From positions 39,370,001-39,434,000 of the forward strand of contig JBITNC010000002.1 in NCBI GenBank assembly GCA_050084985.1: a stretch of DNA of 64,000 nucleotides, given 5' to 3'. The stretch's first letter is position 1, and each line of letters starts with the position of its first letter. Below the pieces are notes generated by a model. It was not told where the DNA came from, ran no database searches, and saw only the letters and a program-made list of their open reading frames with translations. This document shows, piece by piece, positions 1-12,830 of this stretch. A program made the position numbers and the translations under genes. This DNA is from Nageia nagi (lineage: Eukaryota; Pinophyta).

Positions 1-600
1 GTTGAGTATAAGATTTACTAAATATTCTCTTTAAACTATTACCTACAAGGGAATGGGTTACTTAAATCAACAAATAAAAACTTAACCTAGATCATTAAAA
101 GGATGATTGAAGGGAATCCCAAATAGTGGCAAATACAACTAGACTATACATTATGGAAAAATAGGATGAGTATCAAATCAACCATAAAGACATCTCCTAA
201 TGCATTAGTTTATGGTAAGATACTAGTATTGTTAATTCATCTTGAGTTTCATGCATTAAAAATCCTACAAGGGTTAGAAGACTGTGAATTTGAACCACTA
301 CAAGAAAGGTTCAATCAATTGATGAATTTGGAAGAGGACATAAGTAAAGCTTGTTAGTCCTTCTAGCATTGATAATAGATTCTTAAGAAATGGTTTAAAA
401 AGAATAAGTATTCCTAGGTAAAGTTTGAATTTGGGTACATCATCCTCAAATGGGGAGAAGAAAAAGCAAAGCTTGGGAAACATAAAAAATTTGATTCCTT
501 ATGGAGCAAGCCCTATAACATCATTCAGGCCTTATATAATAATGCATTTAAGCTTCAAGATATTATCATATCCTAATAACTACCTATCCTAGTGAATGGA
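1..600 (+). pseudogene. Ty3/gypsy integrase C-terminal relic (cut by window edge)
   Basis: Broken plus-strand reading that matches the end of a gypsy integrase. First comes a 'GNG...STNKNL..IIKR' stretch (about 50-110), then the 'TSPNALVYGK' and 'LEFHALKILQ' block (about 190-275) that follows the catalytic core. Next is a GPY/F-like stretch with 'HKKFDSLWSKPYNI' (about 480-525) and a final 'GIYLKHYY' ending (about 600-620). Stops and frame changes interrupt it, so it is not functional. The integrase core and the rest of pol lie outside the window. In wording it differs from the integrases of the two larger gypsy elements further right, so it belongs to another gypsy family. Confidence 0.8.
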
Positions 601-619
601 ATCTATTTGAAACATTACT

Positions 620-1190
620 ACATGATCAGGTGATTTCATAACACTCACTAAGATTGTATATTGTAAATATTCCAAAGTTTCTTTTTATTATTTTCATCAA
701 AAAAAAATTGATTCACAAACGGTGTACTTCACAAGAAGGTAGGTAATCATTAATTCTTGCATTAACTAAGTATGGTGTAGGTTAAACCCAATTGATGTAA
801 ACCATCTTATCAAAAGGATAACATTTAAGAGCTATATTTTCTCAAAAAAACCACCATCCTTGCCTTACCTTTCAATTTAAATCTGGTGCACTTGAATTAA
901 ATATGATCTCACCTATCATCCCTAAAATTGCACACTATGCAAATATTGACATTCATTATTCATTAATTACCATTAATAAATGATAGTCACAAAATCTAGA
1001 TTGATAAAACATACTCATAAACCACTTGTTCCTCACTTAGAAAATTTCATAGTCCAAGTTTTTAATAGTTGCAGAGCATACTATATAGAGAGTTTTTGGT
1101 GCTAGGTGTGGAAGAGTACCAAAGCTTAATCTTATGGAGGTTGTATGTACTTGATGCTTCCTTGAGCTACACAAAGGTTACTAAACACCA
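620..1190. other. Non-coding stretch after the integrase relic
   Basis: AT-rich sequence with no convincing coding potential. It probably contains the 3' untranslated part of the preceding gypsy relic, but I see no polypurine tract or LTR boundary. A TATA-like 'ACTATATAGAG' near 1,079-1,089 lies about 100 bases before the first ATG of the next relic and may be its old promoter. Confidence 0.4.
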
Positions 1191-4100
1191 TGCCAAGAAC
1201 TAAGGAAACTGTAACAACTAAGGAAGAGGGGGTGGATGTGAACCTGATAACAATTCATGAGGAATACTTAGAGAATGCTCTTAGTGTTAACTGGATGAAG
1301 GTTGGAGTCATAAATCACATGGACACCTAGTGATATGACCCTAAAAGAATATTATTGCAACACTAGAAGCTATAGGTCACATGAAAATGGAAATCATTAG
1401 CAAGAGGAAATAATGTTATGTTGGATTAGGTCTTGGTGTATTACGTGTCCTATGAGTCTTTCACCTATCCAAAGCTCCTCTTTTCCATAGCACTTAGGCA
1501 TATCCCCCATGAATATGAGGTTAAAGCTTATAATGAGAATAATAATGGAAAAGAAAAATCTAGGTACCAAATTGATATCATTTTGGACTACTCCACAAAG
1601 GAAATCATACATACATTTGTAGTCCCTATTAATTGGAGCTTCCATGTTAAGAAGCAAATTGATCTCAAGAGAGAAAAGGATGATTTTTATAAAAATGGGA
1701 ATGAGATTTTGGATTCCATTTATGAGAGGTATGAAGGAATATGCTTCAAGATCCTACAAAGCTATATCATTGCCTCCTTTGAGAAATCATGAGATAGATA
1801 GGTCTTGGAGGCATTAGCTATTATTCTTGGGAAGAAGACCTAGATTAACACAGATGAAGCCATGATAAGAATGGTGTATACCATTATTGAAGTGTATATC
1901 TGCTATGATTTTCCTACCTTCATCTCAAATGAGGTTAGAAAAAATCTATTCAATATTGAAAAATTTGATTTTTGAAACTCATCATATTTATGGTGGCTCA
2001 TAGTCCACCAAAATTTGGAAGCTCTGGTGGAAGGAGGGCTCTAGATTACACTTGCTACTTTTTCCACAACACCCATGCCAATTGATTTAAGAGTGTTAGT
2101 GCTTACAAAACTCCATAACTCATATTATGAGTTTTTGAAGAAACATTTTTCCCCAGTGATGTAGATTCTCATAGGAAGATTCACTCACATACTACACCGA
2201 TCAACAATGGAGTTGCAAGGAGGAAACAATATTAGAGATTGGTATTTTTTGAAGAATTGTATAATAATAACAAGGTATGGGTATTTTGAAAACCCATTTT
2301 TGTTACCTAACTATTTTAACCTATAGTTATATTCTTTAGAAATGGATAGAAAAATGTGTGCTATGGAAACTAAATATTGGTTTGGGGATAATTTTAAACC
2401 TATTATCAAATTGCCTGCAACTACAGTAAATTTTACTTTAATAGAAATATGTTGTAAAGATGAGCTAGCAAAATTTATTTTATAGAATTTTAAATTGGAT
2501 AGTGTACATGCCCCTTTGATGTATGACCTAGCAGGTGATATAACAAAAGTAATAAAATCAAATAAAAAACATTTGGTATGTGGTCATGAACTCCAACCCC
2601 AAATTCAATATCTTATAAACCAAACTGAGTAAGAAGCTAAAGCATCCTTGAAGTGGAAGATTGAAATTTTGGATAAGGCATGGATGACCTTAAATGGCAT
2701 CAAAAATTATATAATCTAGGAGGTTGTAAGGCAAGAATTTTCTTTAACCCCAAAGGTCACATTCAATTGCAAGATGAGTTATGTTGGGGCCCTAACAAGA
2801 TTGAATATTTCATTAAGATCATATTTGAATATACTTCCAAGGTAGCACATGTTGAAAATAAATAGTTTGGTAAATTTAGGTTATATCAATATTATCATGC
2901 TAAGTATTTGAAATATCCATTGCCAAAAAAAAGGAAATTATTTCTAGAACTATATCAAAAGGCAATGAGAGATAATCAACTATTGGCACAATGGGCACAA
3001 GAGCTATAATGGGTTAGGCAGCAATAGCTAGAAGGGGTGGTATCGTACCAATGGGAGGTGAACCAAGAAGAGATGGAGATTATAATGATGATGATTGAAA
3101 TCAAAAGAAAGACTCCAACCAAAAGGATAAGACACATAAAGAAGAGTCTACTATAGATGAGGAAGAAGAGGATGTATAGATAATACTCATTGTGGAGAAA
3201 ACAACATAGAAGCTTACTCAAGATACTCCAACATCAACCTTAGGAGTAGATGGATATCCCCAATATTTAATTCCTTTTTTATACCTCACAAGATGAAATA
3301 AAAAGTATTTTTTCTACTCAAGTAATAGAGCCCATTAATTAGACAACATTCATTAATAAACCCCCTATTCTCTTAGAGCAACAAGCAAGAATTTTAAGTA
3401 AAGTGATAGAAATGGAGGATATTAAAATTACTCAGATGCCTTTCAAAGAAGGGAAATTAGACATAACCCCAATTAGTATTATAAATGTAAATATGTAGAG
3501 TGCTATAGCTATAGATTAGTCTAGGATTTTGATTAACACTCCCTTAATGGCAAGTAAGAGTCTCCAATCTATGGAGAACAAAATAGAGAAGCTAAATAAA
3601 AAGATTGATCAATACAAAAAGGACCGCTCTTAGGAAGATAAGATGATAGTAGGGCTATAGAATCAAAATAAGGAATTAATTGAAAATCTAACCAAGAAGA
3701 AGGTTAAGCATGAAAAGATAATTCAAGAGGCTAAGGTTGAGATTGAAAATATGAAGAAACATATTAAAGACCTCAAGTATAAAGCCAATGTAATTGAAAA
3801 ATAAATAGCTCAGCAAACTAAAAAGGAATTGAAAAATATAATAGCGATAAATAAAGTGTTGAATGATGATAAGATCAAGCTATTCGAAATTATCAATAAT
3901 TTTAGAAAAACCTCAACTGAGCAAATAGAGGAAAGACTGTTCAATGTATTCCATTTACATCTATCGAAGAATCAAATAGAATAAGCTATCCAATAATATA
4001 ATTCTCAAAACATGCTCCACAAATTGGCCTTATCAATACCAAGATCAAAAATCAAAGGGATGAAAAGTTAGCTTAGGGCCTTAACAAAAAAAGATCTGGC

Positions 4101-4605
4101 CATAATTACTACAAGGCCTAGACAAACCATTTTGAGAAGAACCAAGGATAACTATGATTTGAAAGATTTAGTGTTTATCCTCAACTTGGAAAAATATCAA
4201 TTAGAGATAGAGATTAGCTTTATAAATAGACTATTTCATTCTTTGGTTTAATTAAAAACTACCAAATTATGGAGGGAACCAGATGTATAAGGTAGCATTG
4301 ATCAATGGGTAGTAAATACTAAATAATTTTTAGAATATTTAGTTTCTAAAAAAAAAAATTCAAAGCTACAAGTAATAAGTGACTTGGCCCAAGAATTAGT
4401 ATCATGATTCTTATATGCTAGAAGACTAGAGAATGTATTAATGGGTTTTAGAGAAAATATAGGCAAGTTACAAGCATGCCCTATTTTTTCACAAGTGGAT
4501 AATCAGGATCTAAAGGTTCTATATAAGAAGTTGTAGTCTTTGCTTCCTTCAAATTTAATCCCACCACTAGAAGTCCTACCAAAAGATCCATCTAGGTAAG
4601 TGAGT
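1191..4605 (+). pseudogene. Unidentified long ORF relic with coiled-coil C-terminal half
   Basis: I do not recognise this family. A mostly continuous plus-strand reading begins at an ATG near 1,191 ('MPRTKETVTTKEEG'). It runs through open pieces at 1,433-1,792 and 2,680-2,865 to about 4.6 kb, broken by many TAG/TAA stops and some frame changes. The first 1.7 kb reads like a globular region with Trp and aromatic-rich stretches. From about 3,100 it becomes highly charged. From about 3,560 to 3,960 it has a clear Lys/Glu/Leu/Ile heptad-like pattern typical of a coiled coil, followed by another basic, leucine-rich region. At full length it would be about 1,100 residues. A similar design is seen on the minus strand at 18.96-22.26 kb. 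It could be an extra ORF of a retroelement or a transposon-derived plant gene; no LTRs or terminal repeats were found around it. Confidence 0.5.
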
Positions 4606-6480
4606 GGAAGTGGCCAATAAGGGCCCTATTCTTTAGCAAGTTGAAGACCCTTAGAACCACTAGAAGACTATTATTCTTTTAGAATTACACTCTAGGGTAA
4701 CATTCTGCTATTTATATATTCTTTCTCAATAAGATCCACACTTTTAATTCTCATTTCTTACTCCCCTTTCAATCTTTTATAAGTGTTGTAATGAGTGTAT
4801 AGTCTTTATACTTAGTCATTTTTGTCAAACTTGGTTAAGTCTAGGAAAGTTTGGGTACTATTGATGTTTATGGGCTGTAGTTGATTTGTGTGATAACTTA
4901 AACCACCATTTTCTTAAGAGGTGGGTGTTGTTGTGTAAATAAGTCTTGTATGTTTATTGCAACATAGTTAGATCTTCATTGGTAATTGTACATAGGTTTG
5001 AGGTTGACAGGTAGTTTTATTTTATCTAAGTCATGTCTGAGAGGTAATGTAACATGTAAGGGAAGTAAGTATTTAAGTCTAAGTTTGGGTCTTATAAGAG
5101 TTCAAGTCTATAAAATTTAGATTCTATAAATTTGGTAGTGTTTTTAGGAAATATTGTAAATATGAGTCATTATTGAGTAAGATCAATCAATTGGTAATGA
5201 TCTAGAGTGTGTATATTTCTAGAGAAAAAGTTGTACCATACATCAAAAATTAGTGGGTACTAAGTTAGTTCATCAGTGGGTGTTACCAAAGGACCAAATG
5301 ATGAGAGATGTTTCATTGAGTTTATTCTACAAAACCTATCAATTTAGAATGATGATGTCACATATTTTGTTAAAAATTGATAGGTAATAAGGTAACTCCT
5401 AATCAATCAATAAACCCCACCAAAGCAAGTAAGACCCTATAAGCTGAAAAAGGAACTATGAGATAAGGGGAACACCTAGGTCCACTTAATCAAAGAGTGT
5501 TTAACCCCCAAGGCTCTATCAATATGTTAAATTGAGTCATTTTCACATGATAATAGTAATTCTTCCTTAGGTTTCAATGTTATATTTTTCATTACCCTCA
5601 TAATTTCCACAACTTAGATCTATAATGATCTTCATAAATGGTTATAGAGAGTTAGATGGTTGTTGATAGAGCACAAGGAAAAATTGTACCAATCAATTCA
5701 ATAGACCATACCTCGATAATTAGATATAGTTGCAATAAGATAAATTCAAGGATGAATTTGAGAGATTATGATTGATAATGTATAGAGATTTAGAGTTAAC
5801 AAATTCCTAGTCATTAGAGCTAATTGTACTAAGTCACTATGTAATCTATCATAATTATAGATTGAAGTTGTACATTTATAAATAACTTTTTATTTCTATT
5901 CTTATTCAATAGAAAAATTAAGGGAAGTAATGATGGACAACTACCCATTTGTAGATATATTCTTATAAATAGTGGACTATTAGAGGTCCAAAAGGTCAAA
6001 CATTTTAGTAAAGTTGCCCAATGTAAGCTCTATTTTTATATATGATAATGTAATATTATGATATTTTTACCTCTACATTTTTTAATTGTTATCTTACTTT
6101 TTGATTGTTATGTATAATTTTTGGTTCTAAGTTATGTCTATGTATTGCAATTGTGAGGCCCCAAGAGTAAGATAGTTATTCTATTCTTAATCTTGGTAAT
6201 GGATTACTACTTGTCTAATAATGCTTGAGTTGACTAGTCTAAGTTTGCTTTTTATAGTGTAAATTTAGTTTCTTTTCTATTACTCTCAACCTTTTTATCT
6301 CTTTCTAGTTACTTTTGACCTCTTTCATATATAAAAACCAGCTTATAACCCAAATATTGAAAAGAAAACCCCCATGAGTGTACTATCCCACCACCTTCTA
6401 CTCTTTCAAGAACCCTACTGTTATAGGAAATGAAGAATTACACTAGAATAAACCTTTAAGTTACATTATACTAATAAACA
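4606..6480. other. AT-rich intergenic stretch, no gene seen
   Basis: No ORF, RNA gene or boundary could be supported. 'TATAAAAT'-like words occur near 5,110-5,120 and 'TTTATAAATA' near 5,873, as expected by chance or from decayed LTRs. The last 100 bases run into the copia integrase relic without a visible boundary. Confidence 0.4.
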
Positions 6481-8549
6481 CTTAGTAGAATGGAGTAGTT
6501 AAAAAGAAAAATAGATCCATTATGGATATAACAAGGTGTATGTTAGGTGATCTTCCAAAATTCTTGTAGGTAGAGGCAGTGAATACAATAGTCTACATAC
6601 TCAATAAATGTCCAACTAAAGTAGTAGATGGAAAAGCTCCTTTTGAAGCTTAGACTTGTAAGAAACCAATGGTTTCTCATTTTAAAATTTTTGGTTGTGT
6701 TGCATACAACTCTATAGTATCAAAAAAGAGAAAGAAATTGGAAAATAGATCAAAGAAATATATTTTTATTGGTTATGATGATCAACATAAAGCATACAAA
6801 GTTTATTTTCTATTCTCTCAACCAGTAAAAGGTACAAGGGATATTAAATTTGATGAGAAATTTTTTATATCTTATTTTAATGATAATGTTATTGTTGAAC
6901 ATGTTCCAAAGAAGCCCAAATAGCTTATACAAATTTTAAGAGATTCTCCATTACAAATATATATTCCCATCGATAGAGTTACAAGGAGTATGACAGTCAA
7001 TATATCTTCACTAGTTAGAATCTAATAAAAATATGAGACATAGTAATTTAATGAAGCAACTTAGAATCCTCATTGGGTAGAAGCTATGAAATCTACAATT
7101 AATACATTATTAAAGAATGAAACTTAGGAATCAGTTCCTCCTCCAACCAATAGAAATATTATTGGTAATACATGGGTATTCAAAATTAAGTACAATTTAA
7201 ATGGGAACATAGAGAAATACAAAGCTAGACTTGTAACTAAGGGATTTACACAAAAGCATGGAATTGATTATACTAAAATCTTTTCTCTAGTAGTTAAGAT
7301 GTCAATTGTTAGATTGATTATTGCTCTTGCTGGTGGTCAAAATTGAAAGATGTTCCAATTGGATGTTAAGTCTGCATTCTTAAATGGAAATTTGGATGTA
7401 GAATTATATATGCATAAACTACAATGGTTCATAGTCAAAGAAAAAGAAACATTTGTGTGCAAATTGAGAAAATCTTTGTATGGTTTAAAACAAGATCCAA
7501 GAGCTTGGTATGAGAAAATTTCTCAATATTTTAAACCCCTTAGATTCTCAAGATGTTATACTAAAACTGATTTATATATTTTCAATAAAGGAAATTATCT
7601 AATTTTAATTTTTATATATGTTAATGATCTACTTATAACTAGAAACAATTTACAAATCATAAATAATTGCATTAGCAATTGAAATCTCAATATGAAATGA
7701 ATGATAAGGGTTTACTTCATTATTAGTTATACATTATTAAATCAATCCAAATATATATATGTGATATTTTAAATAATTTTAATATGGTTGATTGTAAACC
7801 AATAGAAACACCCATGGTTCAAGGCATCAAATTTAATATCACTCAAAAATATTTTTTGCAGATGTTACTTCATACAAACAATTAATTGGCAGCTTGTTAT
7901 ATCCTACAATAACAAGGCCATATATTGATTTTTTTGTGAATTACTTAACCAGATACATGCAAAATCCATATATGGAGCATCTTAATGCAGTAAAAGAATT
8001 TTGAGGTATATTTTTAGAACAAGGAATGTAGCTTTGAATTATTCTTCATTGCAATCTTTTGAATTGGTTGGTTATTTAGATACAAGTTATGGTAGAAAAT
8101 TTAAGGATAGAAAATCAACAAGTGCTTATGTTTTCAGTATTCATTCAACTATAATTTTATGGGCATATAAGAAACAACCAGTGTCTACTTTATCCTCTAT
8201 AGAATTAAAATATAGAGAAATGACTCTTACAGCACATGAAATTATTTAGCTTTCTCATTTTCTTAGTGACATTAACTTAAAATAGTAACAACCAATTAAG
8301 ATTATTATTAATAACTAGTTAGCTACTGCCTTGGCCAAAAATCTAGTCCATCATCAAAGGAAAAAATACATTGAGATACAAGCCCATTTTGTGAGAGATA
8401 GATTATTATAAAAGAATTTATTTTTAAAATATTTTCCAAGTGAAGATAATTCTATTGATATTTTTACCAAGCCCTTAGATGAAGCTCAGTTTTGGAAGCT
8501 TCATAAAAAGCTTGGGTTGGTGGAGCTATCCTCAAGGGGGAGTGGTTGA
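6481..8549 (+). pseudogene. Ty1/copia pol relic (integrase, reverse transcriptase, RNase H)
   Basis: Plus-strand copia polyprotein remnant in the usual copia order. The integrase end includes 'NKCPTKVVDGKAPFEA' near 6,604-6,652 and the 'HFKIFGCVAY' block at 6,678-6,707, then 'KKYIFIGYDDQHKAYK'. The reverse transcriptase has 'WVFKIKYN' (about 7,173), 'FQLDVKSAFLNG' (7,353-7,388), 'SLYGLKQDPRAWY' (7,473-7,511) and 'IYVNDLLI', where copia normally has YVDD, so a catalytic Asp is lost. The RNase H has 'MRYIFRT' (8,001), 'DRKSTSAYVF' and 'LSSIELKYREM', and ends with 'DIFTKPLDEAQFWKLHKKLGL' followed by 'SSRGS' at about 8,545. Gag and protease are missing and stops occur throughout. Confidence 0.92.
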
Positions 8550-9225
8550 GTATGATGACACCTCCTTCCTAGCTGAATGAATTTTAGAATCTATGGGATT
8601 GGATAAGTGTGGTCATATATTCATTCCCATATAGACACGTTTTATTTTGATATCTTTCATGTGTACATGATAAACTTGGTACTATTTTAGTTTTTATTTT
8701 TTGAAAAACTTTGATATCATTTTGGATATGTTATTTTCTACTAAGTGAATTTTGTCATATTGAAAAAATTAAGTGTTAATTGTTATAGTGAAATGGATTA
8801 TTATAGTATTGGTAATTTTTTTATTTTTTGAATGCCAATGTATGCCATGAGAATTGCAATTTTTGACTTTAGAAATGGCTAAATTGTAACTATCTAATAC
8901 TCTTTATGATTAATGTAAAATCTATAAAAACTTAAATATTTTGGCACTAATATCTCTACTCTTTACTATAGAATGTTTTCTTGCTTACTCTAATCTATAG
9001 GCTCACTTGATAAATGTGATTATTTTAATTTATAGTAGGCTATCTCTCTTTTAAAAGAGCTTTCTTTTGCAAGATGATATACAAACTCCTCTTAGTCAAC
9101 AATAGTGAATATATTTTTTGTTACTCTATCATTCTCATCATCAATTGTATGTTAAGGGGGATAATTATTATTTGAATCATTCATGTAATTGAAATCCATA
9201 TCCCCAAGTAATCCTTAAGGGGGAG
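8534..9225 (+). repeat. Copia polypurine tract and probable first 3' LTR segment
   Basis: Directly after the RNase H ending comes a purine tract 'CAAGGGGGAG' (about 8,533-8,542), then 'TGGTTGAGTATG', which looks like the start of a copia 3' LTR. A TATA-like 'CTATAAAAAC' lies near 8,926-8,935. The right end is unclear. Two more purine tracts follow, at 9,153-9,160 and 9,215-9,225, which suggests that a second copia-type fragment is joined here. Confidence 0.45.
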
Positions 9226-9702
9226 TGTTGGAATATTTGAAATGTTCACTTGGATATATGTAGTTCTTATTATTTAAAATAAGAACATATGTATCTTGTA
9301 GATACCTAAGATTAAAAAGGAACATGAGCCTACTTATGTAATAAAATAAATCAATGTGTAATTATATTAGTTGAGTATTGACCAATAGTCAAACTAGGCT
9401 CTTCCATCTATAAAATATAGCCATTTGGATGTAGTATTGTAATGAGAAGTAATGTAAGTGAAGTGCATGTGATTGTTCACATAGCATTGAGATAGAGGTT
9501 TGAGATCTTATCTCATAGTGAGCATTGTAGTAGGAAAGAGTAGAGAGATGTTGAGTAAGTCTTGCATAAGTAAATATTTTCATTGAAGAGAGAGTTATCA
9601 GTTGTTATAATATTCATTGCTGAAAACTAACCTATTTCATTGGATGTACTCTCATAAATGAGAGGAACCACTTCATATATTATTATTGAGGATATTTAGA
9701 GT
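9226..9702 (+). repeat. Copia-type LTR starting TGTTGGAATA
   Basis: The purine tract 'AAGGGGGAG' is followed at 9,226 by 'TGTTGGAATA', a common plant copia LTR start. A TATA box (TATAAAATA, 9,409-9,417) lies about 185 bases inside, as expected for a U3 promoter. No partner LTR occurs in the window. The right end was not fixed by a CA plus target duplication; it is set at the left flank of element A. Confidence 0.55.
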
Positions 9703-9707
9703 AGTGG

Positions 9708-10380
9708 TGTAGGTTCCTCAAAATGAACCTTTATGTATTTAATAAATCATTTTAATATCTTAATAATGTATTATTTAAAAAGGGATTTAAAATATATAAA
9801 AGATGTGTAGGCCATACATTTGACCCTTGTGGATTATGCAAGGGGTTAAATCCTAAAATAAAAACATCCATATATAAAGGTATTAAAGACATACAAAGAT
9901 AGAGGATGGGATTATCATCAAGAAAAAACTAGATAAGGGGTAGATTATAGAAAACCCAATGCTTCTATCATCTAAATATCAAATAGAGAATCAAGGACTC
10001 AAAAATCATTCATAAAGCAAATCTTTGCAAGGTCTTCTTATCTATAACAAGCAAATCTCTTCTCTCAAAAGATTATCATACTTTTGCTATATTGATAAAT
10101 CATTTGTTCATTAATAATTTTATCTTTTGTTACATATTTAATTTGATCATTAACATGATGTTGATGATGTACTATTATCAGGGCATTGACATCATACTAG
10201 TTTGTATGATATTGCTTATGCCTTTCCTTGATTAATTGAATATGCATGTTAATGGAATGAACCTATATTCTTAATCACCTATTTTCATATTCTCACTTTA
10301 TGCCAACTAATTAATAAACCAAATAGTGCATGTCTTAATTCCCTAAATTAATTACATTATTGCATTATTTAAGGTCCACA
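9708..10380 (+). repeat. Element A 5' LTR
   Basis: 673 bases, starting TGTAGG and ending CCACA. It is clearly homologous over its whole length to 18,202-18,873, with many substitutions. A TATA-like 'CATATATAAAGG' lies near 9,870-9,881 and is conserved in the other LTR (as 'CCTATATAAAGG'). Confidence 0.9.
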
Positions 10381-10400
10381 TTTAGTGAACTTGATATTCT
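10381..10400 (+). promoter_or_regulatory. Element A candidate primer-binding site
   Basis: Immediately after the 5' LTR is 'TTTAGTGAACTTGATATTC'. The equivalent position of element C reads 'TTGGTGAACTCAAATTC' on its own strand. The shared GGTGAACT core (here decayed to AGTGAACT) supports a common primer tRNA. I did not identify that tRNA. Confidence 0.5.
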
Positions 10401-10443
10401 TACACACCTAGGTCTTTGTCTAGGGCAAAATCCTTTTGTTGTC

Positions 10444-12830
10444 ATGAATCCATTTTCACTATTTTTTCTCTCCATAGAGGAAGTGCTCCACATAATAGCC
10501 AAAGAGCAAGATAAAACTAAAGCTCATTCTACTTATATTCCAAAGATGGATCTTAACATAGATAACCCTACAATATCCAAATCCAAAGTATAGTTTTCAG
10601 AGGTCAAGAGAAGTCTTCAAATTAATCCTACATTATCTATTCAAATTCCTCCTCCTAGGACCATACGGGATTTTGAATCTTCAAATTCTAATAAACAAAT
10701 TTCCATTATTTGAAATACCCCTAATTGATATGCTATTCTTGATCCTAGCAACTTGGATAATTTGGCTTCTTTTCTAAAACCTTCTGATGATGATGAACTT
10801 CCTAGTCTTGATAGGATTCCTTATAATTCTTGGTCCATTCAATAGGTATTATCTAATAAGGAAAGGTTGTAATTTCTTGTTTGTAATAACATTCCTATTG
10901 TGGTGAAACTTCTTATAAATACAAATTTTCTTGATAACCAATTAGAAACTATATAATCTAAAGATAGCTTATTTTGTTATGAGAAATCATTAAAATATAT
11001 CAAGCCTATGCATGAAACACATGAAACAAGTGGCATGATCAACTATCACCATGGTGTGGGCAACATAGATCTTACTAGAATAGATTCCTAACTAGATCTT
11101 GATGGGAATTTGGAATAGCCATTACATGAGGATGATGTTTCTGATAGTGATGACCAATTAAAACTTGAAGATGAGGATGATGAATTTTATAGCAATTTGA
11201 TCCTTAATCCACATTACTTCAATCAAGAGAAGGAAGGTAAGGGTCAAGTTATTTTACCTAATGATAAAAGTAAAACTATCATTAAGCAGCAACTTACTAA
11301 AGTTATTAGAGAAGCCTTTATGTTAAAACCAACTTGGATGCCTGAGTAGCATGAGATTAAAGTAGGTATCATTATGGATATACAAGAAAATATTGATTGG
11401 TATAAATAAGCTCCATATGAACAATTGGAAATCTTGGTAGGGGTAGTGCATGAACTTGAGTAAGATAGGGTTAATCATACTAATTAGTTTGATATTTTGA
11501 AAAATATTCCACTTCAAATATCAAATAATGCACAACAACCTCCTCCTTCCCCACCACCATTCCCAAAGACCAATGGTGAGTAGTGAGGATGATTTCCTTT
11601 CAGGTTTAAAAAGACCCCTCACTGCTAGAATTCTTGCAAAAATAATCCCTAGGAAAAAGAATGTCAAATTTACTAAGTTTGATGGTATGCAAGATCCTAT
11701 GATGCATGTTCATAAATTTGATGAAGTTATTGAATATATGCATGATCAATATTTGTTAGCTAAGTTATTTTCTTATAGTTTGAAAGATGAGGCTCTTAAA
11801 TGGTTCTGGCTTCTCGAAAGTAGCATTGATAGGTATGAGGATTTGATTCACATATTTTTGCATGATTATGGTTATAACATTACTAAGAGGTTTTCTTAAG
11901 GACTTGTGTAAAATTAAATAACTCCCTAACCAATTAGTGAAGAATTTTGTAAAGATATGGAAACAAATGCTAATAAACTCACCATGGATGAACATGAACT
12001 CAATCATAATTTTATGGATGGTCTCTTGCCTATATATAAGCTATTTATCATCTCTAATCATGATATGCTTTTAGGAGATATGATTGACACTAATACTAAA
12101 AAAGAACCATGCATTAAAAAGTTGAGTGTTATGAAACATGTTGAGCATACTTCACCTACAAAACCTATTACTAAAAATCAACCCAAGGTTGAAGCAAATC
12201 ATGTTGCTCACAAAAAATGAGGTGGTTCCCCACCCAAATATACTCACCAATATACTCCTTTGATTGATACTATTGAAAATATTCTTAATATATTATTAGA
12301 TGAGGAACTAATTTAATTGCCTCTTATTGTTGAACCTAAGTTTACTAATGGTGTGCCAAAAAAATTTTACTATGAGGAATTTTGCAATAATCATAGGATA
12401 CCTGGTCATCTAATCTAAGATTGTAGGACACTTTGTAACCTTATACAAGATTTCATTGAAAATGGGACAATTAGGATGAATCAACAACTAGTTGCATAGA
12501 TAGGACCTATACATTCGAATAATGAATGGCTAGGGGTATTCAATAATCCCCTACCATCTTCACAATCTCAAGGGTACATTGGTATAGTAAGTATTTCCCA
12601 TAATTTACATTCTTTTTTAGATAATACTCATGCATATAGACATCCTCCTCCAAATAGGAATAGGAATGGAATTAAAAGGTGCAATGCCAATGGTGTGCAT
12701 TCTTGCTTTCAGAGCACTAGTGGCATGGGAATGACTAGTACAATAGTGCCTCTTTTTGTTCTTTCCTCTATAAAGTGTATTTGGGTGAAAAAAAACCCCT
12801 AGATACATAAAGTTATTCCTTAAGCTCTTT
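10444..12830 (+). pseudogene. Element A gag relic
   Basis: The reading starts at the ATG at 10,444 ('MNPFSLFF'), 63 bases after the 5' LTR. The N-terminal third is acidic. A frame change occurs before 11,528. The retrotransposon gag core is clear at about 11,660-11,900, with 'KFTKFDGMQDPMMHVHKF' and 'LKDEALKWFW', and continues at 11,957-12,060 with 'FMDGLLPIYKLFI'. A Cys/His knuckle-like block ('YEEFCNNHRIPGH...DC') lies at about 12,370-12,425. After it the reading fades out near 12.83 kb, where protease would normally begin. In-frame TAG/TAA stops are frequent, so no gag is made now. Confidence 0.8.

Noticed and set aside
2976-3221. Minus-strand ORF with hydrophobic N-terminal part
   Set aside because: Complement of the charged region of the plus-strand relic; hydrophobicity arises from reading Lys/Glu-rich codons backwards.
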